NCBI GenBank assembly: GCA_039707655.1
Contig: CM077666.1
Location: 281,498,666 to 281,562,665, forward strand
Direction: 5' to 3'
Length of the DNA: 64,000 bases
Source: Elymus sibiricus
Taxonomy: Eukaryota; Streptophyta; Magnoliopsida; Poales; Poaceae
This document shows, piece by piece, positions 1 to 11,000 of this stretch (position 1 is its first letter; every line of letters begins with the position of its first letter). The notes beneath the pieces are model-generated. The model was not told the origin of the DNA, made no database searches, and worked only from the letters and a program-made list of their open reading frames with translations. The position numbers and the translations under genes were made by a program.

Positions 1-546
1 TTCCTTGGCTCAGGAGGAGAGGAGGTCACCAAGTCGATGACATACACCTTGATCGACCAAGGCAGGGTCAGCCTCGACCTTGGTGATCGCCGGTACTTCC
101 TCGGGGACAGATCTCACCACGGATGCCTCGTCTGCCGGTAGGTACATCGTCCTGATGGCATATGAGATCCTGCCCATCGCCAATACTCCAGCAACGGCCA
201 CAAGTCCTCCCCCGGCATCCGGAGCTGCATCCTCCTCCATCTAGGACATCAGTCTATGCCTCGTGCGGCGGCCACTGCCACAGTTGTGCTTGCGGCGTCG
301 CGGTTCCTGCTCCACCACCCGCACCATCCGGCGCACTCTGCCCTGAGCCCGCAATATCGCCCGCTGGCGATCCCTAGGTGCTTTCAAGATGACCCTGGCT
401 AACCTGCTGGCTTGCTCATGTCATGATTTCTGCCTCCTCTGGCTGTCGTTGGGAGAGGTAGCGGCTTGGCCGTCGATCCTCAAGCCGACCATCGCGCCGA
501 CAGCCTCGATTTTTCCGTCACCCAACTTCATCCTGTCATTGGTCAT
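1..546 (-). pseudogene. Degenerate ORF of unknown function inside the CACTA element, 3' end outside window
   Basis: An ATG on the minus strand at 546 opens a frame that runs to the window edge with two in-frame stops, one of them just before a second open stretch beginning at 240. The product would be rich in Arg, Ala and Gly, with a basic middle section. I do not recognise a domain. A TATA-like box lies about 70-80 bp upstream at 617-626. It points away from the ORF at 900-1472, so the two form a divergent pair with about 350 bp between their start codons. It may be a CACTA accessory gene or a captured host fragment; the sequence alone does not decide. Confidence 0.35.
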
Positions 547-616
547 TGGGGGTTTATGGTATGTGTGCCAACTAGCCAGGGGATCATTGACTCACTGCCG
601 CCGGCCATCGCTGTGG

Positions 617-626
617 TTATTTATAG
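617..626 (-). promoter_or_regulatory. TATA-like box for the leftward ORF
   Basis: The minus strand reads CTATAAATAA here, a close match to the plant TATA consensus, about 70 bp upstream of the leftward ATG at 546. Function is inferred from sequence and position only. Confidence 0.4.
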
Positions 627-786
627 CTAGTTGCTGCCAAGGGGGTTGGGGATTTTATAATTTACCGATGCGGATGGCGCTTGCTCTTGCGCGGGAAGCA
701 TTTTCATAGTTTTTGAATTCTTTTCGGTGCACACATAATCGCACACAGAAAAAATATAGCAAATGACTGTAATCGTGTAAAGGGTC

Positions 787-798
787 ATAAATAAATAT
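787..798 (+). promoter_or_regulatory. TATA-like box for the rightward ORF
   Basis: An A/T-rich element, ATAAATAAATAT, lies about 100 bp upstream of the ATG at 900. It is followed by a C/T-rich leader typical of plant 5'UTRs. With the minus-strand TATA at 617-626 it defines a compact bidirectional promoter region of about 350 bp. Confidence 0.4.
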
Positions 799-899
799 CA
801 CCACTCTTCACTCTCTATCGTTTCTTTGCCCTCTCGCACCCCCAAATCTGGCCTTCTTCTCCCACTGTCCTCGCCTCCACAAAATCCAAAACATTACAC

Positions 900-1472
900 A
901 TGTCATCAGAATCTTGGCCCCACCTCTCCATCGTAGATAGCGCACGGTTGAGGCACATCTTTTACGTGGAGGAGCCCGCGGCGGCGGCGGTACGTGCTAC
1001 CGAGGGTCCGGAGGCCTTGGCGGCAAGAACGGAAAAGCTGGAGGTTGCATCAGATCTGTTGCGGGCAAGCACGATTCTGTACACGGAACGCGTGGCTGTG
1101 GCCTTCGAAACAGCAACATGCAGCGATCAGTTCGCTGTTGCCTTTATGGCTCACGTGGATTTGGTCACGGTAAGGGCCACAACCTTCTCAGAGTCTGCTA
1201 CCGCTATAGCAGAGCGCGCATCTTATGACTTTCTTGTTTACGACTACTTTGAAAATCTCTGTCATGAGAGGGCCGCACGCACGCCTTTGGCCGTGGACGG
1301 TATTTCCCACGAGACCGGAGCTACTGTGATGGAGCAGGAGCAGACGAATGGCCAGGCCTATGAAGCATTCAAGAACATTGTCCTCGCCAACATGGATGTG
1401 GATCCTTGTTCCATAGAGAGGATGTTACGTGAGTGCAGACAATATTTCCACATCGCCGAACCAACAGGCTAG
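900..1472 (+). CDS. Uninterrupted 190-residue ORF of unknown function inside the CACTA element
   Basis: The ORF runs from an ATG at 900 to TAG at 1470-1472 without interruption. The predicted protein is acidic and rich in Ala, Thr and Glu, with likely helical stretches in the middle. I see no signal peptide, membrane segment or zinc-binding motif, and I do not recognise a family. A TATA-like box and a pyrimidine-rich leader precede it. The A/T-rich 3' flank leads directly into the CACTA subterminal repeats. Higher GC and an open frame set it apart from its flanks, so it could be an element accessory protein or a captured host gene fragment. Conservation in other CACTA copies would separate these options. 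Confidence 0.45.
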   Translation: MSSESWPHLSIVDSARLRHIFYVEEPAAAAVRATEGPEALAARTEKLEVASDLLRASTILYTERVAVAFETATCSDQFAVAFMAHVDLVTVRATTFSESATAIAERASYDFLVYDYFENLCHERAARTPLAVDGISHETGATVMEQEQTNGQAYEAFKNIVLANMDVDPCSIERMLRECRQYFHIAEPTG

Positions 1473-1587
1473 GCCCGCAACAACACCGACGAGTAGCTGT
1501 TTCCATTATTCTATTTTTTGAACCTTGCTGATATGTAATGTCACTATTATGTCATTTATTTGATTATGTAGGAGTACTAACGATAAT

Positions 1588-2524
1588 TTGTGCTATCATT
1601 TTCTGAATCAGGTGCTTATTACCAGGAATCGTCTGTGTTATTATATGTCTTTGTTATTTTCAGTCTTTCCACACAATTTAGTTTACCGACATGTTTGCTG
1701 GGCATCACACACATCTTGTTACTCTGAATTGTTTGTGTTATTTTGGATCATCGTGCACAGTTCATCCAAGCGCACGGTATGCCGTCTGTCGCACACATCT
1801 TGATCTGTGCAATTGTTTGTGTTATTTTGGCTCATCGCAAATAGTTCACCCGAGTGACCTGTATGCAACATAGATGTTGTGCAGACAGAGCAAATCACAG
1901 TGCACATGGTCTAAACTACAAAACTCATTGGTGATGATTTCATCAATCGCCGACAATTATATACCAGCAAGCGTTTCCACACACAGCATATATATGTTGT
2001 GCAAACAAAGCAAATCACATCTCATACGATTAAATTAAGGAACACGTCATCAATGATTTCAACAATCATTGACAATTGTTTACCAGCCACCGTCTGCTCA
2101 CAACACACATAGTTTGTCAGGATGACTCGAATATGTTATTATCTATCTTCCCACACGAGTCTGATTGTTGACTTGTTTGCCACATATCACACACACCTAG
2201 TTACGCTAAATCGTGTGTGCTCTGCTGTATCATCGCACACAATTTTTCATAGTGAATTATGTGCCCTCTATCGCACACGTCTGGATCTTTATAATCTATT
2301 GTGTTATCTTGGCTAATCGCAAACAGTTCATAAGAACAAATTGTCTACCATAGATCGCACACACAACATTTTTCTGAATCGTGTTTGATGGATCCGCCAT
2401 CGCACACAGTTTGTCTCATTGCCGATGGAGCTTTAATTATACCGTTTGTGATTCATCCAATGCACACAGTTTTGTCGAAGGGTCTCTAAATGATGTGTCG
2501 TCTTTGGACCATCCTGCAGTAGTG
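1588..2524. repeat. CACTA subterminal repeat region and right terminus
   Basis: Degenerate units recur here with shared words such as TTTGTGTTATTTTGG followed by CATCG and CACAGTTCA (about 1733-1770, 1813-1854 and 2300-2335), and many CGCACAC copies. The unit is imperfect and partly inverted. The block ends with the terminal inverted repeat at 2524. Short ORFs across it are artefacts of the repeat. Confidence 0.7.
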
Positions 2525-2953
2525 TTTATATTACTTCCAGTAACAATTGTAAGCAAACTACATAGAACAGAGGTACATGTATGTACAAAGGTGTGTGTGT
2601 CAGGGTGATGTGTGTGTACATACACAACAAATGTATGTATAGAGGTGCATGTGTACATAAGAAAATTTAAAAAAGTAACACGTGTGTGCAATCTCTATGG
2701 AATACAGTACACCACATGAAAATGGTATAAGAGAAAACTAACAATATATATAATCACCACTTCACCAGCAACAAGATTCACATGAAAATCTTAAAATAGA
2801 ACATCAGCACTATATATAATCACCACTTCACATGTAACAAGATTCATGCATGCATAGTCAATTATATTTGATAGCAGAAAGTAAGAAGATCAAGTAACAT
2901 TAAACCATGCAATCGACAAGCAGCAAACACCAACACCGCTTAGTACTTGACAA
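2525..2953. other. Unassigned A/T-rich flank with GT-rich simple sequence and a short duplication
   Basis: No gene is seen. 2575-2660 is rich in GTGT and TACATGTATG words. A unit containing TATATATAATCACCACTTCAC occurs twice, near 2745 and near 2811. This is the left side of the insertion site of element A; the same host sequence resumes at 15394. Confidence 0.5.
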
Positions 2954-3567
2954 TGATACGTCTCCAACGTATCTACAATTTTTTATTATTCCATGCTGAT
3001 ATATTATCATTCTAGGATACTTTTTGGGCATTTATTTACCAATTTATATTAGTTTTGAGCACTAACCTATTGACCCAGTGCACAGTGCCAGTTGTTGTTT
3101 TCTGCATGTTTTCCACTTTTCAGGTTTAAAGTACCAAAAGAAGTCCAATTGCCATGAAACTTTTTGATGATTTTTTCTAGACCAAAAGAAGACCTGGAAA
3201 CTTTGGAAGGAGGCCGGGAGCTGCACGAGGGCCCCACAAGCCAACAGGGTGTGCCTTGGGGAGGTCGCCCTGATGGCTTGTGGCCCCCTCATGGCTCCTC
3301 CGACCTTGTTCTCTGGCTTATAAAATCTCATATATTCTAAAAACCATAGAGGAGGTCCCAAAACACTTCTACGCCGCCACAAGACCCTGTTCCGACGGGA
3401 GCAAGTTGTTTGCTCTTTTGTGTGCAGCCGCTGAAGACAGTTGAGGACTGATATTCCTATCGGTTCAATAAACCTTGGTTTCATAACTGAGGGAAATACT
3501 TACCCATATTGTGTTGCGATAACCCGTTCCTCTTCACGGAAAACCCAACACTGATCACCAATATCAG
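2954..3567 (+). repeat. Element A left LTR (internally deleted)
   Basis: This LTR is 614 bp, against 1583 bp for the right copy. It jumps at 3400/3401 from sequence matching 14257 to sequence matching 15223, so about 965 bp has been lost. The remaining parts align well with the right LTR. Confidence 0.85.
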
Positions 3568-3783
3568 GAAGGATTTCTGGCGCCTTTGTCAGGGAATATC
3601 ATCATCAACTATCAAGTAACTTTACACAAATTATCATTCACTTGTTCTTCTTTTTATTTTCTGTTATATTTAGTTTGTCTCATAAAAATCAAAAATGCAA
3701 AAATATTTATCTTTACTTGTTACTAGTTTGCTTGCTTGAAAAGTTGCTATCATGTGTGAATTTGAAAAGGTTGTTGTTGAAAG
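3568..3783 (+). other. Element A leader with PBS-like site
   Basis: The PBS-like sequence at 3579-3596 starts 11 nt after the LTR end, the same offset as in element G. The leader then runs A/T-rich to the start codon of A's ORF at 3752, which element B interrupts at 3783. Confidence 0.6.
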
Positions 3784-4202
3784 TGTCGGTGTCAAATCTG
3801 GCATATCTCGTAGTAGGGGTCCTAAGCTAGACATCTTGGAGAGATGGTAACATGGACACAGGATTTTACCCAGGTTCGGGCTCTCTCAAGGAGATAATAC
3901 CCTACGTCCTGCTGTTGATTGTATTGATATGGGGATAGTACATAGTACAAGTATCTACCACGAGATTGTAGTAATGAATATGAGATTGTCTATTGACTAG
4001 CCTAGCCTCGGTTTATATAATGTACCGTAGGCCTAGGGTTTAGAGGAGTCCTTGTCTTGTGCGCCAAGTCTTGTAAAATCTCCCTTGTATGCGTCATGGG
4101 CTGCCCGAAGTGGCCCATTAGTGAATCGCCCTAGGGGTCCTCGGCCCGACCCATTGGTCGGGAGATGACGTGGTGAGTACCCCCTAGTCCAGGACACCAT
4201 CA
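3784..4202 (-). repeat. Element B LTR (3' LTR in element orientation)
   Basis: The 419-bp LTR is TG...CA on both strands and ungapped against 9784-10202. A TTATATAA box lies at about 4013-4020. Confidence 0.85.
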
Positions 4203-5350
4203 GTAGCCCCCTGAACTGGTCTTCAAGTTGGGGATGCTCCTCGGTTCTTCCGAACAGTTCTTTGTCTTCCGTCGTCGGCCTTGGAAGCTGGTTCAACAAA
4301 TCTTCCCATCTTCGATCTTGAGGATCACCGAGCTGAATTCAAAGAGTTCACACGTCGGGCATTCGAGGAGCCCCTTTAAGTGCTCGGCCTTTATCATTGC
4401 CTTGTAATGTTTATGCCATACTTCGGGGTCGAAGTGTTTCCCGTGCGGCGGTGTCCTCTTGCATCCGAGCTCCAACGCCGAACTGCATCTGAGGTATCTT
4501 TTTGCAGCCGAGCTCCAACGCTGATCGGCATCTGAGCGCCAATGACGGGCTGCGTCCGAGCTCCAACGCCGGACTATGTCCGAGCTCCCACGCTGGTCGG
4601 CATCCAAGGTGTCATAAATTACCTCGGTCTCTAAAGATTTGAAGGACTTCATCCGAGCTTAAATGCCGGAATAGTCTTTTATGGAGCCAGCCATTCACAT
4701 CCGAGCTTTATGCCGGACTGCTTCTGAGGTGTCTCCGATCTTGACCTTTATGCCAGACTACTTCCGAGCTCCAACGCCGGACTGCATCCGAGCTCCAATG
4801 ATGATCAACGTCCGAGGTATCATAAACTACCTTGGACCTTTAAAAAATTAAAGGAATTCATCCGAGCTTAATGTCGAAAACGCTCTCTATGGAGCCAACT
4901 ACTTGCGCCCGAGATTTATCCTGGACTGCTTTCGAGGTGGTGCACCACCCCGACCGTGGGCTGATTTTTTGTGGATATTTTCGATTGGTGCAATTTATTC
5001 TCTGCCGAGATATATAGCCAGTAGCTCTCAAGGTGTGTGTCGGTCTATAACCTGAGATGCACCTGAAGGAAAAAATAATAATCAAAATAAAATCACTAAT
5101 CCCAGTAGCCCCTGAGACTTAGGTCGATTTGCAAAATCGGCCGGAGGATCAAGTTCTTGCTCGACGGCATATGTTAGGAATGTAAACACGGTACATAGTA
5201 GTTTCCGAGACTCGGGTTGGGTGCGGCCGACCAACCTAAGGATCGAATCTCCTCGGAAACCATATTGCACTTTGGATTTGCTGCATGCAATAGCCCCCAA
5301 GCCTTAATTTAGGCACGGGCAGTCAAATTAAGGATCGATATTTGTTTGAC
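4203..5350. repeat. Element B internal region with short CCGAGCTCCAACGCCGG-type repeats
   Basis: Between about 4440 and 4870 the words CCGAGCTCCAACGCCG and GGACTGCATCCGAGCT recur at roughly 25-60 bp spacing with substitutions. No coding signal is present. Reading frames across it are consequences of the repeat. Confidence 0.6.
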
Positions 5351-7700
5351 ACAAACTTTGTTACGTTCGACACAATTTATGTGTAATGATTCTATGTATC
5401 CAAGTACTTTACATCATTAATGCTCGGATCCGCATTGTACAAGACTTTGCTGACCTGCCATCGGCTTCAACCTCCTCTGCCAGTAGCCGAGGAGTGTTTT
5501 CCCTACTTTATAAAGCCTTCATAAGGGCAAAGATTTATGGCAAACAAGGCAATCCGGCCATACGGTTTTATAAACAAAGGTACGTGGAGAGATATGTTAT
5601 ATTACTTATTTAATGTAAGAAACATCTTCTGGAAAAAATAGTTCCTGTATAAGTTCCTTTTCCCAGGATATCATATTGGCCATGGTCGTGAAACCTCAAC
5701 TCCGATCAATGTGGGAGGAAAATATTGATGATTTAGTTCAGGGAATGTCCCCAAACTCTCTGGTCGTTAATGAACCGAAATTTTCACTTCCGTCGTTGCC
5801 GACCAATTATTTTCTTAAGATGGCTAGCTTTCGGCTTCACCCAGTCTGAGGTACTAACTCGAATGACCCGGAAGTAACAATCACAGAGGTGCTCCCTTCA
5901 CCCCCTAGCCGAACAATCGGGAACGTAGGGGGTAAGCACATGAGCCAGGCAACCCAGCTTGGACAAAATCTTAAGTCAAATTGATGCATATTTATGGCTC
6001 TATAATGATGATTACAGAAGGCAGCACGCGCATATTGAATACAAATGCTTTTATGCTATATGCTATTTTGACTCCTTTGTGACCGTTTATCATCTGAGAG
6101 TGGCCCATCCTCGGCTTCTACCCCTTTGTAGATGCTACACAGGGTGCTTCCGCAATAGCAAGACAACCCTTAGACGACGTCTCAGTGCCCGGAGGCGGTT
6201 GTATAGCGGAAACGAGGCAATCAGATATTCGGGCTTTATAACTTTCACTTAGTCATAGGAGCATAAGTTTGGGGGCAACTTAATAGCCCCCGGTATACGT
6301 CGACTCCTTGGATTATTCGAGGTCAAACCACCCACAACTTGGCCTTTTCAAGAAAGAAAGGCCCTTCGTTTTACATGGATAACCTCGATCGGCTATATTT
6401 GGTTGAACACCGCCTGCGGTTCGCTGACCGATTTATGCTTGTTGTGACAGTCAGCTTTCAGCTTTCTTCAACTGAGGCACTTGACCAGTTAAACCGGAAG
6501 TGACAATCGCAGTGGTTTTCCCTTTACACCATATTCGAACAAAGTGGAGACGTAAGAGGTAAGCACAGGAGCCGGGCAATCCAGCTATAGACCAAAGACA
6601 TAACTCGAAATCGATGCATATAAATGCGAAATACCGAGGACATTTTGCCGAGGACTTCATGGAGTACCTCGGTGTTTGGTGGGTTCGGTGCTAACCGCAG
6701 ACCCCCTTTAATACTGCCGATGCATGAAATGCATCTGGCATTGTACTGCAAGAGTTATGCTCAGAAAACCAAAAAACTTACGTAAAAAACTTTATGTTTA
6801 GATAAAATAAAATAGTGCCAATCCGAAATTGGTCTAAAATGTAACGTGTGCTTCGGTCGTGCTTTAACATGATACATCCGATCTCCGGACTCCAATCGGG
6901 TCAACCTTTTGCCTCAACCTCCATATCCCGAAGGCGGAGTGTTTCTCCGAGGCCTGTTTAGCGAACTAAACTCGAGCGGCTTTAGAAAGAAACCCGGCTA
7001 TCCAGCTATTGACCACACACTCGCGTTGGAAAAAAGGAGTAGTAGATAAAGACTTTGCATCGACGAAGAAGAAAACACATTTATTAAAAAAACGGCTCAT
7101 ATAAATTTAAGAGCCCCCAAGTGACTTGGGTAAAAGAATTTTATGTATAATGATTGTATGTACCGAAGTACTTATATCATATATGTGTTTGCCCGAACTT
7201 TAAACGCGTCTTAACCAACCGCCGGCTTCTCCCTCTTCAACCAAGGGCCGAAAAGTGTTATCTACTACGCCATCTGAGGATATCGGAGGTGTTTCGAATT
7301 ACCAGGCAATGAGGCCATTAGGCTATAACAGACAAAGCGCGCCCAGGGAACTTATGCTATATTACTATTTAACGTAAGAAGCATCTTCAAAGAAAATAGT
7401 TCCACTAACGGTTCCTTTCTTTGGGTTCTCATGATTACCATGAGGGGTGTGCAATAGATTTATGTATGCTTGTCTTCCGTCGTGGCCGACCATAGTTGAA
7501 AACAGTAAGAGCGCTAGCTTTCGGCTTCACCCGTCTGAGGTACAAGTTCGGATGACCCGATCGTAACAATCACACGGGTTCTCCCTTTACTCCCTAGCCG
7601 AACAATCGGGAACGTAGGGGTAAGCACAGGAGCAAGGCAACCCAGCTTTGCGGAACACTTAAGTCAACATGATGCATATATTGGCGTAAACACGAACAAG
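5351..7700. repeat. Element B internal module present in three diverged copies
   Basis: Related blocks lie near 5820-5990, 6440-6620 and 7500-7690. Each contains a TCGGCTTCACC-like or TTTCAGCTTTC-like start, a TGACAATC/TAACAATCAC segment, AACGTAGGGGGTAAGCACA or a variant, and then GGCAA-CCAGCT and TGATGCATA. A longer relationship also links about 5360-5700 with about 7130-7440. I see no gene. Confidence 0.5.
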
Positions 7701-9764
7701 GAAGGGTGCGATACATTAATAATCATATGCAAGAGGAATGGCTTCATAAAGGAAGCCCCCAAGTAAACGGGGTATTTGAATTTGTTTGTAACAAACAAAG
7801 TTTTGACAAAGAAAGTTTTTCGCAAACAACTTTTTGTCAAAAAAGTACAATGCTTGGTCGAACCAAACAAAATGTAAAACTGAAAGTTTTTGAGCATGAA
7901 AGTGACTTAGCTGGTTAATGTGCTCGGTGTCGATGACGTGATCCGGGCTTGTGGCAGGACAAGGACGTCCATCGAACTTTGACAGATCCGGTGTGTAGTC
8001 TTCGGCATGACCGAGGTCCCATCCCCCAAGCCCGTCCTGAGGTGACCGAACGAGGAGTTCGGCACTCCGAAGTAGTGTCACGGCTCGGCCGATGTGGCGA
8101 GGCAAAGCCCCTGGTCCAGCCAAGGCGGTGGAGTAGGTCGGCAAGGTGACGCTGGGGTGACCGCGTGACGGCAGTCGAAGTCGATTTCATGCACTCATAA
8201 AATAGTGCAAGCCAAAAGTAATAACAAAGAAAGATAATAATATATTAAAAAAAAATCTTCTACTTAGTTAATTTAAGTGAAGCAAATAAGTAAAGGAATA
8301 TGGCCTGGGTGCCGAGGTGCCTGAACGAAGAGTTTGGCTTGACGAAGTGGCGACGCTGCACGGTCGATGTGGCGAGATGAAGTCCTGGGTCCAGTTAACA
8401 TGGCAAAGCTATGATCGGCGGATGCCGAAGTCTCATGCCAGCTGAGGTATTGAAGCAGGTCGGCTGGTGACGCCGAAGTCTCATGCCAGCCAAGGTGTTG
8501 AAGCAAGTCGGCTGGTGACACCGAAGTCCCCGGAGCAGGTTGATGAAGGGATGCCAAAGCCCCGGTCTAGCCGAGGTGACGGAGCAAGTCGGCTAGTGAC
8601 GCCGAAGTCTCAGGCCAGCCGAGGTGTCGAAGCAAGTTGACTGGTGATGCCGAAGTCTCACGCCAGCCGAGGTGTTGAAGCTAGTCAGCTGGTGACGCCA
8701 AATTCTCATGCCAGCCGAGGTGTCAAAGCTGGTCGGCTGGTGACGCCGAAGCCTCCGGAGCGGGTTGATGAGGAGATGACGAAGCCCCCAGTCTAGCCGA
8801 GGTGACGGAGTAGATCGGTAGGGTGACGCTAGAGCCCCATGCCAGCCGACGTGTCAAAGCAGGTCCGCGTACTGGACGTCAGCTTGAAAAAGTAACGGTG
8901 CGGCAATGCCGACGCAGGTCAAAATTTGTGACGAGGTCAATGCTGGCTTGATGAAGCAACGGAGCGTCCGACCCGTACAACCCACGGAAGACGAGGTTCG
9001 CTTGATGATTATTCGGCCCTCGCGATGCCAAACTCTTGGTTGGATGACCGAGATGATGAGAAAATTTCCTTCAAAAAGGACGTCCGACAACCCGTTCATG
9101 AAAAAGATGAAATCGGGTTGGATTCGTTTTCGCGTAGAAAAAAGATCGGAAAAATTGATGCACTCATCAGACGTTTCCCAGAGTTTGAACGGTCGGATTG
9201 AGCTGAAATTTTGAGGGGTGATCGGTATGGGAATTCTGCAGCCGATGAACGGTGAGATCTTCCAAACGATGTCCAAGCAGGAAGCTGGACACCTCGCCCT
9301 TAACTCATCCCGATTCCCGTCCAGATTCGACAGGGCTCCGGTATTTCATAGATCGCCGAAGATTCCTCCATCGGAATCCGATGAAATTTTATGGGGACAT
9401 TATAGACTCAATTCCACACAGTTCCACCAAAGCAATCGTCAAGGAGATGCTCGAGGAAGCGGGGACAACGAACACGAGTCGCTGTCCAGAAAAACTGCAT
9501 GGTTGCTCGAGGACGATGTCAACATCGAGCCCCCGAGCTCCATGGATGATTTCTCGTGATCTTGATAGAGATTAGAGATGATGACGATGAAAGTATCCGT
9601 CCGATCTTGACGATCCAGCATGGAGCGCAGTCCTCGGTCCAGCCGAGGTGACCAGTCGAGCAGGCGATGAAGATGCCGACATCGACAACAAAGCTCGGTT
9701 CCAACGCGTAGATCGTGCCGGAGACGATCTAAATTCCCATCGCACCGCGGTGACTGCCAGCAGG
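7701..9764. repeat. Element B internal region with a 48-bp tandem array
   Basis: From 8424 to about 8870 a 48-bp unit (GCCGAAGTCTCATGCCAGC..., ending GGCTGGTGAC) recurs in tandem. The first two copies start at 8424 and 8472. Two longer variants of about 81 bp containing CCGGAGC-GGTTGATG are interspersed. There are no unique spacers of constant length, so it is not a CRISPR array. The rest, 8880-9764, is leader-like sequence in minus orientation without a convincing ORF. Confidence 0.65.
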
Positions 9765-9783
9765 CTCTCAATGAAAGCACCAA
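9765..9783 (-). promoter_or_regulatory. Element B primer-binding region
   Basis: The minus strand reads TTGGTGCTTTCATTGAGAG directly inside the right (5') LTR. Position and sequence fix the element's orientation as minus. I do not assign the primer tRNA. Confidence 0.6.
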
Positions 9784-10202
9784 TGTCGGTGTCAAATCCT
9801 ACATATCTCGTAGTAGGGGTCCTAAGCTAGACGTCTTGGAGCGATGGTAACATGGACACAGGATTTTACCCAGGTTCGGGCTCTCACAAGGAGATAATAC
9901 TCTACGTCTTGCTGTTGATTGTATTTATATGTGGATAGTACATAGTACAGGTATCTACCATGAGATTGTAGTAATGAATATGAGATTGTCTATTGACTAG
10001 CCTGGCCTCGGTTTACATAATGTACCATAGGCCTAGGGTTTAGAGAAGTCCTTGTCTTGTGCTCCAAGTCTTGTGGAATCTCCCTTGTATGCGTCATGGG
10101 CTGCCCGAAGTGGCCCATTAGTGAATCGCCCTGGGGGTCCTCGGCCCGACCCACTGGTCGGGAGATGAGGTGGTGAGTACCCCCTAGTCCAGGACACCAT
10201 CA
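9784..10202 (-). repeat. Element B LTR (5' LTR in element orientation)
   Basis: This is the second 419-bp LTR, about 95 percent identical by hand count to 3784-4202 and followed by the target duplication GAAAG. Confidence 0.85.
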
Positions 10203-11000
10203 GAAAGTGCTAGTGATTCTAAGGAGGAAAGACCAAAATTTATTGATGCTACTCATGATCCTCCTAATTATCAAATCCCTAATAGTAATACTCACATATT
10301 TTTAAAGTCCAAAATCTATCATATGGGTAGTGGGAATATTTTTGGAAAACATGTTATTTAAGAATTTTTTGAGTACGCGATTGCTTCCCCTCTTATTAAA
10401 GGATCCATACTTGATGAAACAAATTGCTATGCGGATGCCATTGCCATGCTTATATTGAAACTAGAAAGGAAGTTTGTGCGCCTTCGCCCTATGCTTCAAA
10501 ATATATTTTTAGGACTCCCTAACATACATGATCATTAAATTTAAAAAATTGTTGTCAATATCCTTATGCATGAATTTGATTACATAGTGTAGTAAGCAAG
10601 CAATATTTTTGCCTTCTATGGAATAAAATCTGAACATCTTCCCATAGAAGTGATCCTTCATAATAAAGAGGCTATACGTAAGTTAGAATCTAACGACCAT
10701 CAAGGTTTTAGTGAGAATATGAGGAGGAAGGTTCCTCCCAAAGAATTAATGCAATCTCTATTCCTTAAAGCTTGTGACAAACTTGAATTGATCGCTAAGG
10801 GAAGTAATGAAGGCATTAGTAAGGATTGGCACAATGATGCCATTTGGGAACCGTTCAATGATGAAATTCATGTCCTATATGCTGATCCCTATGAGGAAGA
10901 TGATGTTAGTAATGATGTTACAAATATCAAGAATCTCTTTGAGCATTTTGGCTCCCCAACTAAAGGTGACAAGGGTGATTTATTAAGTAAGATTTTATAA

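Larger units (their letters stand above)
1..2524. mobile_element. CACTA (DTC) DNA transposon, right-hand part
   Basis: The element ends at 2524. On the minus strand the terminus reads CACTACTGCAGGATGG, a CACTA-type terminal inverted repeat as found in Triticeae CACTA elements. Inside the end lies about 0.9 kb of subterminal repeats rich in CGCACAC motifs, where CACTA transposases of the TNPA type are known to bind. The left end is outside the window, so the 3-bp target duplication cannot be tested. No TNPD-type transposase is visible in this part. The portion present carries two divergent ORFs of unknown function. Confidence 0.8.
3784..10202 (-). mobile_element. Element B: non-coding (LARD-like) LTR retrotransposon
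   Basis: Two 419-bp LTRs (3784-4202 and 9784-10202) flank 5.6 kb with no retroviral domain in any frame. The 5-bp duplication GAAAG is perfect at 3779-3783 and 10203-10207. Orientation is minus: next to the right LTR the minus strand reads TTGGTGCTTTCATTGAGAG, which I recall as a primer-binding region of Triticeae Fatima-like elements, and next to the left LTR it shows an AGGGGGCTAC polypurine tract. A hand alignment of the LTRs gives about 22 substitutions in 419 columns without gaps. The element would depend on proteins supplied by a relative. Confidence 0.85.
3752..11000 (+). pseudogene. Element A internal ORF of unknown function, split by element B
   Basis: The frame starts at ATG 3752, is broken by element B after 3783, and resumes at 10208 once one TSD copy is ignored. 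The two parts sum to 825 nt, exactly 275 codons, ending with TAA at 10998-11000. Five in-frame stops lie between about 10360 and 10600, while 10650-11000 is open. The C-terminal part is acidic and helical. I recall similar proteins of unknown function from Triticeae Gypsy elements; it is not a gag with a zinc knuckle. The exact codon arithmetic across B supports a real ancestral ORF. Present function is very unlikely. Confidence 0.65.

Noticed and set aside
3062..3484. A 140-codon minus-strand frame, partly repeated at 13982-14263
   Set aside because: It lies in the two LTRs of element A, the frames differ between copies, and no domain is seen.
8424..8870. Regular short repeats that could suggest a CRISPR-like array
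   Set aside because: The units are adjacent 48-bp tandem repeats without unique spacers, in a plant retroelement.
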